Assembly: GCA_028291905.1 (NCBI GenBank)
Contig: JAQGNK010000167.1
Coordinates: forward strand, 1-37,895
Direction: 5' to 3'
Source of the DNA: Polaromonas sp.
GTDB lineage: Bacteria > Pseudomonadota > Gammaproteobacteria > Burkholderiales > Burkholderiaceae_C
DNA: 37,895 nucleotides
The stretch's first letter is position 1; each line of letters begins with the position of its first letter. A program made the position numbers and the translations under genes. Of the stretch, positions 15,894 to 26,204 are shown in pieces. The notes under the pieces were generated by a model. It saw only the letters and a list, made by a program, of their open reading frames with translations. It had not been told where the DNA came from and did not search any database.

Positions 15894-18800
15894 ATGCTGA
15901 GCCACCTGGGCCTTCGTTCGCGCCTGGCCTTGCTGGTGCTGATTGCCCTGCTGCCGGTCTTTGGCCTTTTCCTTTATTCAGCCGCCGCCAACCGGCAGGC
16001 GGTGGAGACCTTTGCCCAGGCCAGCCTGCGCTCCGAAGCACTGCTGGCCGCAGCCCACCAGCAGCGCCTGGTCGAGCGCATCGCCCAGCTCCTGGCCGAC
16101 ATGGCCAGTACCCCTTCGGTCCAGGACAGCACCAATCGGCTGTGCGTGCAGTACTTCAAGAACCTGCAGGCGCAAAACGCCGGCTATTCCAACCTGGGTG
16201 TCGTGGCGTTGAACGGCAGGCTGTCGTGCGACGCGGCCGACACCGGCGAAGCGGTGGACATCAGCGATCGGGTCTTCTTCAGGAAAGTTCTGGACGAGAA
16301 GAAGTTCTCGATAGGCGAGTACACGGCTTCGGGCCTGGGCGGGCGGCCCGGCATTGCCTTTGGCATGCCGGTTTATAGCAGCCAGCAGGTGCTGACCGGC
16401 GTCGCGTTTGCATCCCTTGATCTGGACGAGGTCGCGAGGGCCTTGGGCCAGGACGAGATTCTGGACGGTGCCAAGCTGCGGGTGATGGACCGGCGCGGCA
16501 GGGTACTGGCGGCCTATCCAAAAACACCCGGCCCGCCGGGCCGGCAGGAGCCCGATGCGCTGGTGGTGGAGGCCGCCCGCATGGCAGCGCCCGGCATGCG
16601 GGAGGCAGTCGATGCCCAGGGCATCGAGCAGGTCTATGCCTATGCCCCGGTCGATGCACCCGGGACGGCAGGCGGCCTGTTCGTGGCCATCAGCGTGCCG
16701 CGCGCCGTCATCACGGCAGCGCCACGCGCGCTCATGCTGGGCAATCTGGCCGCCTTGCTGGCCATGACTACGCTGGGCATGGCCTGCGCATGGGCCCTGG
16801 GCAAGCGCCTGGTGGTCAATCCCGCCAATGAAATCCTGCAGGAAGCGGATCAAATCGCTCATGGCAATTTCGAGCCGCGTGTCAAGGCCAGCCCCGGCAG
16901 CCAGCACGAGATCGGCCGGCTGGGCGCGGCGTTCAACCACATGGCCGAGTCGCTGCAACTGCAGCGCACCAAGCTGGACGCGGCGCTGCGCCAGGCTGAC
17001 GAAGAGCGCGCCATGCTGGACCTGATCCTCAACAGCATGAGCGAGGGCGTGGTGGCCATCGACTGCAGCGACCGCTTCATGCTGTTCAATGCGGCGGCCC
17101 GCAAGATATTTCCACCGCCAGCGGTTGGTGAATCATTTACTCATTGGCGGCGCGACAATCCTCTGCAGGTGGTGAGCACCAAGGCCGTTGACCTTAACGG
17201 GCCGCTGACCCAGACCCTGGCTGGCGCCACCTTTGCCAACCAGGACATGCTGTTCAGCCGGCCCAATGCCCAGGACCGCATCCTGAAGATGAGCGCACGG
17301 CCCCTGCTCGGCCCAGACCGGCAGCAAATCGGCGCCCTGACGGTGTTCACCGATGTCACTGAGCTGAGGGCAGCCGAAAGTTTTGCCCTGGCGCAGGAAA
17401 AAGTGCTGGTGCTGATCGCCGGCGGCGCACCCGCGCGCCAGTCACTCGAGGCGGTGCTGCGCCTGATAGAAAGCAGCGAGCCGCAAAGCCTGTGTTCAAT
17501 TCTGATGGTTGAGGACGGACAGCTGCGCCATGGCATCGCGCCCAGCTTGCCTGCAGACTTTGTGCAGGCGATTGACGGCCTGGCGGTTGCCGAAGGCAGC
17601 GGGGCCTGCGGAACCGCGGCGTTTCGCAAGAAAACCGTCATTGTTGAGGACGTTGAGCAGGACCCGCTGGCGCATGCCCACCTCCCGCTGCTGCAGGCGC
17701 ATGGGCTGCGGGCCTGCTGGAGCACGCCGGTCGTGGCAGGCGACGGCGAAGTGCTCGCCACCTTTGCTATTTACCGCCGCGCACCTGGCCGGCCGCAGGC
17801 CCGGGACCTGACCCTTATTGCCACGGCGACCCGGCTGGCCGGGCTGGTGCTCGAGCGGGTGCGGGCCGAGGCGGCGCTGGTCAGCAGCGAGGCGCGCTTT
17901 CGCGAACTGGCTGAAAACATAGAAGATGTCTTCTACAACGTCGATGTCCGTACCCATCAGATGCATTACATCAGCCCCAGCTACGAAAAAGTCTGGGGCC
18001 GAACTTGCGAAAGCTTGTATGCCCATCCATATTCCTACCTGGAGGCGGTGCTGCCGGCCGACCGTCATATTCTGAAGCTTGTCAACGAGCAACACCTGCT
18101 CGGCAAGCCGACCAGCCTGGAGTACCGCATCGTTCTACCGGACGGCCGGATACGCTGGGTGAACGGCCGCTCCTACCCGATAGTGAACGCCAAGGGCGAG
18201 CTGGAGCGTGTCGTGGGCACCGGCCGGGACATCACCGAGCGCAAGCTGGCGGCCCTGGAGCTGGCCGCCACCTACCGCGCGTTGCAGATGCTGAGCCGCT
18301 CCAGCATTGCCATCAACCGGATCAACGAGGAGGCCGGTTTGCTGGCCGAAGTGTGCCGCGTGGCGGTCGAGGTGGGGGGCTACCGCATGGCCTGGGTGGG
18401 CTATGCGCAGGACGATGAAGCCAAAACCATCACGCCTGCGGCCCATGCGGGCGAGGAACTGGGCTACCTGTCGGCAATCAGCCTTTCGTGGCGCGATGAT
18501 GTGCCCGGCGGGCAGGGGCCGGCGGGCCAGGCCATCCGCACCGGAAAGCCGCAGCAAAGCACCGATATCGGACAATCCGACAACCGGTTCTACTGGAGCC
18601 GCGAAGCCATGGAGCGTGGCTACCACAGCACCCTGATCCTGCCTTTGTGCAACGAGCAGCACAGTTTCGGCGTGCTGGCGCTGTATGCCGGCGACATCCA
18701 GCAGTTCGCCCCCGAGGAGGTCAAGCTCCTGCAGGAACTGGCCGATAACCTGGCCTTCGGCATTCTCAGCCTGCGCGCCCGGCTGGCGCACCATCGCAGC

Positions 18801-19964
18801 GAAGAGGCCGCGCGCCAGGCGGCGGCCCGGCTCAATGAGCAGGCGTCGCTGATCAACCTGTCGCGCGACGCCATCATGGTGCGCAATCTCGACAGGACGC
18901 TGCGCTTCTGGAACAAGGGGGCGGAGCGGCTGTATGGCTGGACGGCAGAGGAGGTGATGGGCAAGACCATGGAGGCGCAGATGTACCGCAGCCCGCAGGT
19001 GCTGATCGCGGTCATGGAGCAGACCCTGGCCGACGGCGGCGAATGGAACGGCGAGCTGGAGCAGGTGACGCGGGACGGCACGTCCGTGCATGTCGAAACC
19101 CGCACGACGGCGGTGCGCGATGCGCAGGGCCGGGTCACCGGCATGCTGGGCATCAACACCGACATCCGGGAGCGCAAACACGCGCGCGAGGAAATCCTTC
19201 GCCTCAACACCAGCCTTGAAGAGCGGGTCGAGCAGCGCACCGCCCAGCTGAAGTTCGCCAACCAGCAGCTCGAAGCCTTCTCCTATTCGGTCTCGCATGA
19301 CCTGCGCAGTCCGCTCAGCGCCATCAACGGCTTCAGCACCCTGCTTGAAAAAGCGCTCAGCAAGCCCGGCGAGCCGCCGCTCACCGACCGCAACCGGCAT
19401 TACCTGGCGCGCATCCGCGCCGGCGTCGGGCAGATGGGCGAGCTGATCGACGCCATGCTGTCGCTGGCCCAGGTGTCGCGCTCGGTCCTGTGCTGGGAAC
19501 AGGTTGACCTCAGTGCCCAGGCCGAAGCGCTGCTGGCGAGCCTGCAGGAGCATGCGCCCGGCCGGGCGGCCCAGCTGCAGGTCGAGCCTGGCCTGGTGGT
19601 GCAGGGCGACCCGCGCCTGCTCAGGCAGGTGCTGGACAACCTGCTGGCCAATGCCTGGAAGTTCACTGCCGGCAAAGCCTGCGCCCGCATCACGCTGGGC
19701 CGCCAGCAAGGCAGCGCGGGCGAGTCGGTTTTCTTCGTGCGCGACAACGGCGCCGGCTTTGACATGGCCTATGCCCCCAAGCTGTTCGGCGCCTTCCAGC
19801 GGCTGCATACCCAGGCTGAATTCGCCGGCACCGGCATTGGCCTGGCCACGGTGCAGCGCATCATCGTGCGCCACGGCGGCCGGGTCTGGGCCGAGTCGGT
19901 CAAGGACGAAGGCGCCACCTTCTACTTCACGCTGGGCGCGGCGACGCCCTTGAATTCGCCCTGA
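15894..19964 (+). CDS. Sensor histidine kinase: TM-Cache-TM-HAMP-PAS-GAF-PAS-GAF-PAS-HisKA-HATPase
   Basis: N-terminal TM, HAMP (NPANEILQEADQIAHGNFEPRVK), PAS segments, H-box FSYSVSHDLRSPLSAINGF, N/G boxes VLDNLLANAWKFT, FFVRDNGAGFDM, GTGIGLATVQRIIVRHGG. Confidence 0.93.
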   Translation: MLSHLGLRSRLALLVLIALLPVFGLFLYSAAANRQAVETFAQASLRSEALLAAAHQQRLVERIAQLLADMASTPSVQDSTNRLCVQYFKNLQAQNAGYSNLGVVALNGRLSCDAADTGEAVDISDRVFFRKVLDEKKFSIGEYTASGLGGRPGIAFGMPVYSSQQVLTGVAFASLDLDEVARALGQDEILDGAKLRVMDRRGRVLAAYPKTPGPPGRQEPDALVVEAARMAAPGMREAVDAQGIEQVYAYAPVDAPGTAGGLFVAISVPRAVITAAPRALMLGNLAALLAMTTLGMACAWALGKRLVVNPANEILQEADQIAHGNFEPRVKASPGSQHEIGRLGAAFNHMAESLQLQRTKLDAALRQADEERAMLDLILNSMSEGVVAIDCSDRFMLFNAAARKIFPPPAVGESFTHWRRDNPLQVVSTKAVDLNGPLTQTLAGATFANQDMLFSRPNAQDRILKMSARPLLGPDRQQIGALTVFTDVTELRAAESFALAQEKVLVLIAGGAPARQSLEAVLRLIESSEPQSLCSILMVEDGQLRHGIAPSLPADFVQAIDGLAVAEGSGACGTAAFRKKTVIVEDVEQDPLAHAHLPLLQAHGLRACWSTPVVAGDGEVLATFAIYRRAPGRPQARDLTLIATATRLAGLVLERVRAEAALVSSEARFRELAENIEDVFYNVDVRTHQMHYISPSYEKVWGRTCESLYAHPYSYLEAVLPADRHILKLVNEQHLLGKPTSLEYRIVLPDGRIRWVNGRSYPIVNAKGELERVVGTGRDITERKLAALELAATYRALQMLSRSSIAINRINEEAGLLAEVCRVAVEVGGYRMAWVGYAQDDEAKTITPAAHAGEELGYLSAISLSWRDDVPGGQGPAGQAIRTGKPQQSTDIGQSDNRFYWSREAMERGYHSTLILPLCNEQHSFGVLALYAGDIQQFAPEEVKLLQELADNLAFGILSLRARLAHHRSEEAARQAAARLNEQASLINLSRDAIMVRNLDRTLRFWNKGAERLYGWTAEEVMGKTMEAQMYRSPQVLIAVMEQTLADGGEWNGELEQVTRDGTSVHVETRTTAVRDAQGRVTGMLGINTDIRERKHAREEILRLNTSLEERVEQRTAQLKFANQQLEAFSYSVSHDLRSPLSAINGFSTLLEKALSKPGEPPLTDRNRHYLARIRAGVGQMGELIDAMLSLAQVSRSVLCWEQVDLSAQAEALLASLQEHAPGRAAQLQVEPGLVVQGDPRLLRQVLDNLLANAWKFTAGKACARITLGRQQGSAGESVFFVRDNGAGFDMAYAPKLFGAFQRLHTQAEFAGTGIGLATVQRIIVRHGGRVWAESVKDEGATFYFTLGAATPLNSP

Positions 19965-19995
19965 CATGCAAGCGTCGCAGCCCGGCTGCATGGAC

Positions 19996-20264
19996 GCTAC
20001 TGAATTCATAGCTGCTTGCGCACGATTGGCCTGCGCGAGAGTCGCTTTTGATGCCAAAGCGTGTAAGTTTCCCGCTGCCCCGTGCCTTTCCTTTCTCCGC
20101 TGGGAAGGCGGGAATGGGGGCCGCAGCAGGGCATGGCGCACTGGATTCCCGCCTTCGCGGGAATGATGCCGGGGAAGGCGTGTCTGAGGCAACTAGCCAA
20201 TCGGGCAAAAAACGGCTGCAGCGCAGGCGGTGATTTTGCAGGCAGCTATCAATTCAGTAGTATT
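19996..20264. repeat. Composite repeat block: two inverted family-3 elements enclosing partial family-1 and REP hairpin
   Basis: gctactgaattcatagctgcttgcgcac (19996) facing gcaggcagctatcaattcagtagtattc (to 20264); attcccgccttcgcgggaat near 20145; ctccgctgggaaggcgggaatgggggcc near 20096. Confidence 0.8.
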
Positions 20265-20266
20265 CA

Positions 20267-21241
20267 TCAGGCGCCCAGTCCTCTGGACGCCAGGCCACGG
20301 TACGACTCGCCGGCTGCGTTCGCGGCCTGCTGGCGCGGCATTGACGGCATGGCAAAGGCCTTGCGCACCAGCAGGGCAACGCCTGCGTCGGCCGGCAGTG
20401 CCAGGCGCAGCTGGGTCTCGGCCTGCGCCAGGTGCCCGGCCAGGCACTGCGCCACCGCCTCCCGGCCCAGCAGGGCCACCAGCGTCGATTTGCCCACGTC
20501 CTTGTGGCGGTCCTTGCCAAAGGTGGCCGGCGTCTGGGCGCCATCCTCCAGGTCGTCGCGCAGCTGGAAGGCATGGCCCAGCGCGCTGGCGGCCTGGCGC
20601 AGCGCCAGGCGCACCTGTTCATCCGCGCCTGCCGCCAGCGCGGCCATCTCGAAGCCGGCGGAAAAAAGCGAGCCGGTCTTTTGCTGGTTGGTGCTGGCAA
20701 TGTCCTCGGCCAGCCGGGCGGCCCTGCCTTCGCGCAGGTCGCGGTACTGTCCGCGCACCAGGCCCTGCATGCCGACGGCGTGGCACAGCACCCCCGCCAG
20801 CTGCGCCCGCAGCTCGCCACTCAGGCCGGGCGCGCCGGCCACCATGGCGCAGGCCTGCGCCAGCAGCGCCACGGCGCCCAGCATCGCCACATCCTCGCCG
20901 TACCTGGCATGCACCGCCAGCCGGCCACGGCGCAGCCGGGCGTTGTCCATGCAGGGCATGTCGTCCAGAAAAAGCGATGCCGCATGCACCAGCTCCACCG
21001 CGCACGCCAGCTCCAGCAATGCCCTGGAACGGTGGCCCAGGCTGCGGCCCACCAGCAGCACCAGCAAAGGCCGCATCCGCTTGCCCGGCGCCAGCACGCC
21101 TTCATGCAGCGCCGCACCCAGCAGATCGTGGCCGTCGTCAGGCTGGGGCACCAGTTCGGCCAGGCGGGCATCAACCTGCCTGCGCAGGCACTCCAGCAGG
21201 TCTGCAAATTCATCGCTTGAGGAAGGCGCGGAGTAATACAT
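20267..21241 (-). CDS. crtE: Geranylgeranyl diphosphate synthase
   Basis: GKRMRPLLVLLVG; SLFLDDMPCMDNARLRRGRLAVH (first Asp-rich); GHAFQLRDDLEDGAQTPATFGKDRHKDVGKSTLVALLG. Confidence 0.93.
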   Translation of the reverse strand: MYYSAPSSSDEFADLLECLRRQVDARLAELVPQPDDGHDLLGAALHEGVLAPGKRMRPLLVLLVGRSLGHRSRALLELACAVELVHAASLFLDDMPCMDNARLRRGRLAVHARYGEDVAMLGAVALLAQACAMVAGAPGLSGELRAQLAGVLCHAVGMQGLVRGQYRDLREGRAARLAEDIASTNQQKTGSLFSAGFEMAALAAGADEQVRLALRQAASALGHAFQLRDDLEDGAQTPATFGKDRHKDVGKSTLVALLGREAVAQCLAGHLAQAETQLRLALPADAGVALLVRKAFAMPSMPRQQAANAAGESYRGLASRGLGA

Positions 21242-21420
21242 GGTCGGTGGTGAAAGTGGCATGCACCGCAAGATGGCTGTTGTGCCTTTATAGGGCGCTA
21301 TCGGGCAAATAAACAGGCTGTTCAGCCGAATAGGCAGCTGATGAAGAAAAACGCGGTGGATTCCTACAAGTACCCCGGCTTGCCTGGATACCCTTGGTTT
21401 GACATGCCAGACCTTTGCCC

Positions 21421-23106
21421 ATGACCCATTTCACGGTGATTGCCCCGCCCTTCACCAGCCACGTCCGGGCGCTCGAAGCGCTGGCCGGCGGCCTGATCGC
21501 GCGCGGCCACCGGGTCAGCTGGATTCACCAGGCCGATGTCGGGCAGCTGCTGCAGGACAGCCGGATCGAATTCCGTCCCGCCGGCCTGGCCAGCCACCCC
21601 GCCGGCTCGCTGGCGCAAACCGTGGCGCGGGCGGCCAGCCCCGGCGGGCCGCTGGGCCTGGGCCGGGTGATTGCCGATGTGGCCGCCAGCACCGACATGC
21701 TGTGCCGGGAGGGGCCGGCGCTGCTGCGCGCCCTGGGCAGCGAGGCGCTGATTGCCGACCAGATGGAGGCGGCAGGCGGCCTGCTGGCCGAAGGCCTGGG
21801 CCTGCCCTTCATCTCGGTGGCCTGCGCCCTGCCGGTCAACCGCGACCCAAGGGTGCCGCTGCCGGTCATGCCCTGGGGCTATGCGGCAGGCCGGCGCGGC
21901 GAGCAGCTCAACGAAGGCAGCGCGCGGGTGTATGACTGGATGATGCAGCCGCATGCCCGCGTCATCGCCCGCCATGCCCGGGCCTTCGGCCTGCCGCCCA
22001 AGGCCACGCTGGCCGATTGCCTGTCGCCGCTGGCGCAGATCAGCCAGGCCACCCGGTCATTCGATTTCCCGCGCAGCCCGCCGCCGGCCCACTTTCATCC
22101 GGTCGGCCCGCTGCGCCCGCCGCTGGCGCGGGAGCCGGCGCTGGACCTCCCCGTGGACAGCCGCCGGCCTTTCGTCTTCGCCTCGCTCGGCACGCTGCAG
22201 GGCGGGCGCGTCAAGCTGTTCAGGCGCATCGCCCAGGCGTGCAGGGCGCTGGATGCGCAGCTGCTGCTGGCCCACTGCGACCAGCTGGACGCCGGCCAAG
22301 CCGAGGCCCTGCTCCAGGCCGGCGCCACCTGGGTGGCCGGCTTCGCGCCCCAGCGGGCGGCGCTGGCGCGGGCCGATGCGGCCGTCAGCCATGCCGGGCT
22401 GAACACGGTGCTCGATGCGCTGGCAGCCAACACGCCGGTGCTGGCGCTGCCGATAGCCTTCGACCAGCCCGGCGTGGCGGCGCGGCTGGCGCATTGCGGC
22501 GCCGGGCTGCGGCTGCAGCCTGCGCTGGCGAGTGCGGCGGCCATTCAAAAAGCGCTGCGGCGGCTGCTGGAAGAACCCGTTTTCGGCCAGCGCGCAGCGC
22601 TGTTGGGCGCGGACGTGCGGCAGTCCGGCGGCGTCGGGCGGGCTGTCGAAATCATCGAGGCCGCCTTGTCGGCACCCAAACGTCCCCGCCCGGCCCCAGC
22701 CGACGAGACCGCGCTGAGCGGGGGCTGGCGCCGGGCTGACGCGTTTGCCATGGCCGACAACCAAGCCGGAATCAAGCCGCTCGCGGCCACGGGGCAGGGG
22801 CTTGCCGCCCTCGGGCTAGCGCTTGCGCAGATTTTTTCAGCCCCGTTTTCCTCCTTCCCCCGCTGGGGAAAGGCCGGGATGGAGGCCTTCCCGAATCCGC
22901 CTCATCCGGGCGCCAAACAGAGGCCGGACCTGCCTGAAAAGGCTGAAAGCTGGCATTCAAGCACCGCTGGCCCCCATCCCGGCCCGCCCCCAGCGGGGGA
23001 AGGCGCCAGAGCGGCGTGGCTCGAAACGATGTGTGCCGACCGCAGCACTTCCGCAGGAATGCCCGCCTTGCCGCCCAGGCCAGCCGCCGCCAGGGGAAAC
23101 CCATGA
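21421..23106 (+). CDS. crtX: Zeaxanthin glucosyltransferase-like (UGT) with about 140-aa repeat-derived C-terminal extension
   Basis: MTHFTVIAPPFTSHVRALEALAGGLIARGHRVSWIHQ; donor-site region WVAGFAPQRAALARADAAVSHAGLNTVLDALAANTPVLALPIAFDQPGVAARL; in crt cluster. Confidence 0.88.
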   Translation: MTHFTVIAPPFTSHVRALEALAGGLIARGHRVSWIHQADVGQLLQDSRIEFRPAGLASHPAGSLAQTVARAASPGGPLGLGRVIADVAASTDMLCREGPALLRALGSEALIADQMEAAGGLLAEGLGLPFISVACALPVNRDPRVPLPVMPWGYAAGRRGEQLNEGSARVYDWMMQPHARVIARHARAFGLPPKATLADCLSPLAQISQATRSFDFPRSPPPAHFHPVGPLRPPLAREPALDLPVDSRRPFVFASLGTLQGGRVKLFRRIAQACRALDAQLLLAHCDQLDAGQAEALLQAGATWVAGFAPQRAALARADAAVSHAGLNTVLDALAANTPVLALPIAFDQPGVAARLAHCGAGLRLQPALASAAAIQKALRRLLEEPVFGQRAALLGADVRQSGGVGRAVEIIEAALSAPKRPRPAPADETALSGGWRRADAFAMADNQAGIKPLAATGQGLAALGLALAQIFSAPFSSFPRWGKAGMEAFPNPPHPGAKQRPDLPEKAESWHSSTAGPHPGPPPAGEGARAAWLETMCADRSTSAGMPALPPRPAAARGNP

Positions 23107-24431
23107 CCCCGGCGCCGCTGCGCCTGCTGGAGCGGCTCGGCGCCCACCTGCCCGAAGGCACGGCCGCGCCCCGCGATGCCGACCTGATCCTGGCCGGCGG
23201 CGGGCTGGCCAACGGCCTGATCGCCTGGCGCCTGGCGCAGGCCCGGCCCGGGCTGCGCATCCTGCTGCTCGAAAGCGGCAGCGCGCTGGGCGGCAACCAC
23301 ACCTGGTCGTTCCACGACGGCGACCTGACGCCCGCCCAGCACGCCTGGCTGGCGCCACTGGTGGCGCACCGCTGGGCCGGGCACAGCGTGAAGTTTCCCG
23401 GTGGCGAACGCCGCCTGGCCACCGGCTATGCCTCGGTCACGTCAAGTCGCTTCGACGCGGTGCTGCGTTCGGCGCTGCCGGCGCAGGTGCAGGTGCGTTT
23501 TGGCGCGCCGGTCGCCTGGCTGACCGCCAGCGCCGTGACGCTGGCCAGCGGCGAGGTGCTGCGCGCCGGCGCGGTGATCGACGGGCGCGGGCTGCGGCCC
23601 AGCCCCCACCTGAGCCTGGGCTACCAGAAATTCCTCGGCCAGGAGCTGCGCCTGGACGGCCCGCACGGCCTGAGCCAGCCGGTATTGATGGATGCGACCG
23701 TCAAGCAGCACGGCGGCTACCGCTTCATCTACCTGCTGCCCTTCAGCGCCGACACGCTGCTGGTCGAGGACACCTGCTACGCCGACGATGAACTGCTTGA
23801 CGCCGACCGGCTGCGCGCCGGCATTGCCGACTATGCCCAGGCACGCGGCTGGACCGTGGCCGAGGTGCTGCGCGAAGAGCGGGGCGTGCTGCCGATCACG
23901 CTGGACGGCGATATCGAAGCCTACTGGCGCGAAGCCCACGGCGTGGCGCGCGCCGGGCTGGCGGCGGGCCTGTTCCATGCCACCACCGGCTACTCGCTGC
24001 CCAGCGCGGTGCGGCTGGCCGACCTGATCGCCTCGCTGCCCGACCTGTCGAGCGCGCCGCTGTTCGACGCCATCCGGGGGCATGCCCTGGCGCAATGGCG
24101 GGCGCAGGGGTTTTTCAGGCTGCTCAACCGCATGCTGTTCCGGGCCTGCGCGCCCGGGCAGCGCTGGCGCGTGATGCAGCGCTTCTACGGCCTGCCGGCG
24201 CCGCTGATCGAACGGTTCTATGCGGCGCGCCTGGGCCTGCTCGACAAGGCGCGCCTCCTGGCCGGCAAGCCGCCGGTGCCCGTGGGCGCGGCCTGGCGCG
24301 CCAGCTGGCCGGCACCAGCGGGCCAGGGCGGCGGCCTTGCCGGCAGCGCGGCCAGGGAAGACAAAAACGGCAAATCCGGTGTTTCCAGCACCTCCGACAG
24401 CCTGGAGGGAATTCATCCTGACGTGCGATAG
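23103..24431 (+). CDS. crtY: Lycopene beta-cyclase
   Basis: DLILAGGGLANGLIAWRL; GGNHTWSFHDGD; YRFIYLLPFSADTLLVEDTCYAD; ATTGYSLPSAVRLAD; ATGA overlap with crtX. Confidence 0.93.
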   Translation: MTPAPLRLLERLGAHLPEGTAAPRDADLILAGGGLANGLIAWRLAQARPGLRILLLESGSALGGNHTWSFHDGDLTPAQHAWLAPLVAHRWAGHSVKFPGGERRLATGYASVTSSRFDAVLRSALPAQVQVRFGAPVAWLTASAVTLASGEVLRAGAVIDGRGLRPSPHLSLGYQKFLGQELRLDGPHGLSQPVLMDATVKQHGGYRFIYLLPFSADTLLVEDTCYADDELLDADRLRAGIADYAQARGWTVAEVLREERGVLPITLDGDIEAYWREAHGVARAGLAAGLFHATTGYSLPSAVRLADLIASLPDLSSAPLFDAIRGHALAQWRAQGFFRLLNRMLFRACAPGQRWRVMQRFYGLPAPLIERFYAARLGLLDKARLLAGKPPVPVGAAWRASWPAPAGQGGGLAGSAAREDKNGKSGVSSTSDSLEGIHPDVR

Positions 24432-24719
24432 CAGGGGTTCTGCAATGCGCCTGGTTGCTACTGAATTCATAGCTGCTTGCGCACTGTCTGCATACGCCAA
24501 AGGCCTGTTTGACCTGATTGGCCAGCGGCCTGGGATGTTGATCCCCGTGTCATTCCCGCGAAGGCGGGAATCCAGCCGGAGCCGGGCAGGGAGGCACTGG
24601 AGTCCCTCCTTCCTCGGGAAGGACGGTTTGTGGCGTCTGAGGCAGAGAGTGAACCGGGCTGCCTGATGCCCAGAAAAGTTGTTTGCCGGTTAAAACGAAA
24701 ACGCCCTAGAAAGCAATTC

Positions 24720-26204
24720 ATGACTTCTTCTTCAAAAACAGCCGCCGTCATCGGCGCCGGCTTCGGCGGCATCGCGCTGGCCATCCGGCTGCAGGCGGCA
24801 GGGGTGCAGACCACGCTGTTCGAGGCGCGGGACAAGCCCGGCGGGCGCGCCTATGTCTATGAAGACCAGGGCTTCACCTTCGACGCCGGCCCGACCGTCA
24901 TCACCGACCCGAGCGCGCTCGAAGAGCTGTTCGCACTTGGCGGCCGGCGCATGGCCGACTATGTGGAGCTGCTGCCGGTCACGCCTTTTTACCGGCTGTG
25001 CTGGGAGGACGGCACGCATTTCGACTATGCCAATGACCAGGAGGCGCTGGACCGGCAGATCCATGCCCGCCACCCGGCCGACGTGGCGGGCTACCGGCGC
25101 TTCCTGGCCTATTCGCAGGCGGTGTTCGAGGAAGGCTACCTGAAGCTGGGCACCGTGCCCTTCCTCAACTTTCGCAGCATGGTGCAGGCCGGGCCCCAGC
25201 TGGCCAAGCTGCAGGCCTGGCGCAGCGTCTATTCGATGGTCTCCAAGTTCATCGCCGACGAAAAGCTGCGGCAGGTGTTTTCGTTTCACTCGCTGCTGGT
25301 GGGCGGCAACCCGTTCGCCACCTCGTCAATCTACGCGCTGATCCATGCGCTGGAGCGCAAATGGGGCGTGTGGTTTCCACGCGGCGGCACCGGGGCGCTG
25401 GTGCGCGGCCTGCTGCGGCTGTTCGAGGATTTGGGCGGCACGGTGCGGCTGAACGCGCCGGTCGAGCGCATCGAACTCAGCAACGGGCGGGCCAGCGCGG
25501 TGGTGGTGCATGGCCAGGCGCTGCCGTTCGGCCAGGTGGCGTCGAACGGCGACGTGGTGCACACCTACGAGCAGCTGCTGGGCCATGCGCCACGCGGCGT
25601 TGCAGAGGCCAAGCGGCTCAAGTCCCGGCGCTTCAGCATGTCGCTGTTCGTGGTGCATTTCGGCCTGAGCACGCCCCAGCCGCAGCTGGCGCACCACACG
25701 GTCTGCTTCGGGCCGCGCTACCGCGAGCTGATCCACGACATCTTTCACGGCAGCGCGCTGGCCGATGATTTCTCGCTCTACCTGCACGCGCCCTGCGCCA
25801 CCGACCCGTCGCTGGCGCCGCCGGGGTGCTCCAGCCACTATGTGCTGGCGCCGGTGCCGCACCTGGGCCAGGCGCCGCTGGACTGGAAAATTGAAGGCCC
25901 GCTGCTGCGGGACCGCATCCTGGCCTACCTGGAGCAGCGCTACATCCCCAACCTGCGGCAGGACCTGGTCACCTGCCGCATCTTCACCCCGGCCGACTTC
26001 AAGACCGAGCTGTCGGCGCACCTGGGCTCGGCCTTTTCGCTGGAGCCGCTGCTCACGCAAAGCGCCTGGTTCCGCAGCCACAACCGTGACGACGTGATTC
26101 CCAACCTGTACATCGTCGGCGCCGGCACCCATCCGGGCGCCGGCGTGCCCGGCGTGGTCGGCTCGGCCAAGGCCACCGCCGGCCTGATGCTGGAGGACGC
26201 ATGA
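24720..26204 (+). CDS. crtI: Phytoene desaturase
   Basis: AAVIGAGFGGIALAIRLQAAGVQTTLFEARDKPGGRAYVYEDQGFTFDAGPTVITDP; YIVGAGTHPGAGVPGVVGSAKATAGLM. Confidence 0.96.
   Translation: MTSSSKTAAVIGAGFGGIALAIRLQAAGVQTTLFEARDKPGGRAYVYEDQGFTFDAGPTVITDPSALEELFALGGRRMADYVELLPVTPFYRLCWEDGTHFDYANDQEALDRQIHARHPADVAGYRRFLAYSQAVFEEGYLKLGTVPFLNFRSMVQAGPQLAKLQAWRSVYSMVSKFIADEKLRQVFSFHSLLVGGNPFATSSIYALIHALERKWGVWFPRGGTGALVRGLLRLFEDLGGTVRLNAPVERIELSNGRASAVVVHGQALPFGQVASNGDVVHTYEQLLGHAPRGVAEAKRLKSRRFSMSLFVVHFGLSTPQPQLAHHTVCFGPRYRELIHDIFHGSALADDFSLYLHAPCATDPSLAPPGCSSHYVLAPVPHLGQAPLDWKIEGPLLRDRILAYLEQRYIPNLRQDLVTCRIFTPADFKTELSAHLGSAFSLEPLLTQSAWFRSHNRDDVIPNLYIVGAGTHPGAGVPGVVGSAKATAGLMLEDA

Noticed and set aside
18135-20192. 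685-aa minus-strand ORF
   Set aside because: Antisense to the histidine kinase, whose frame carries clear domain motifs.
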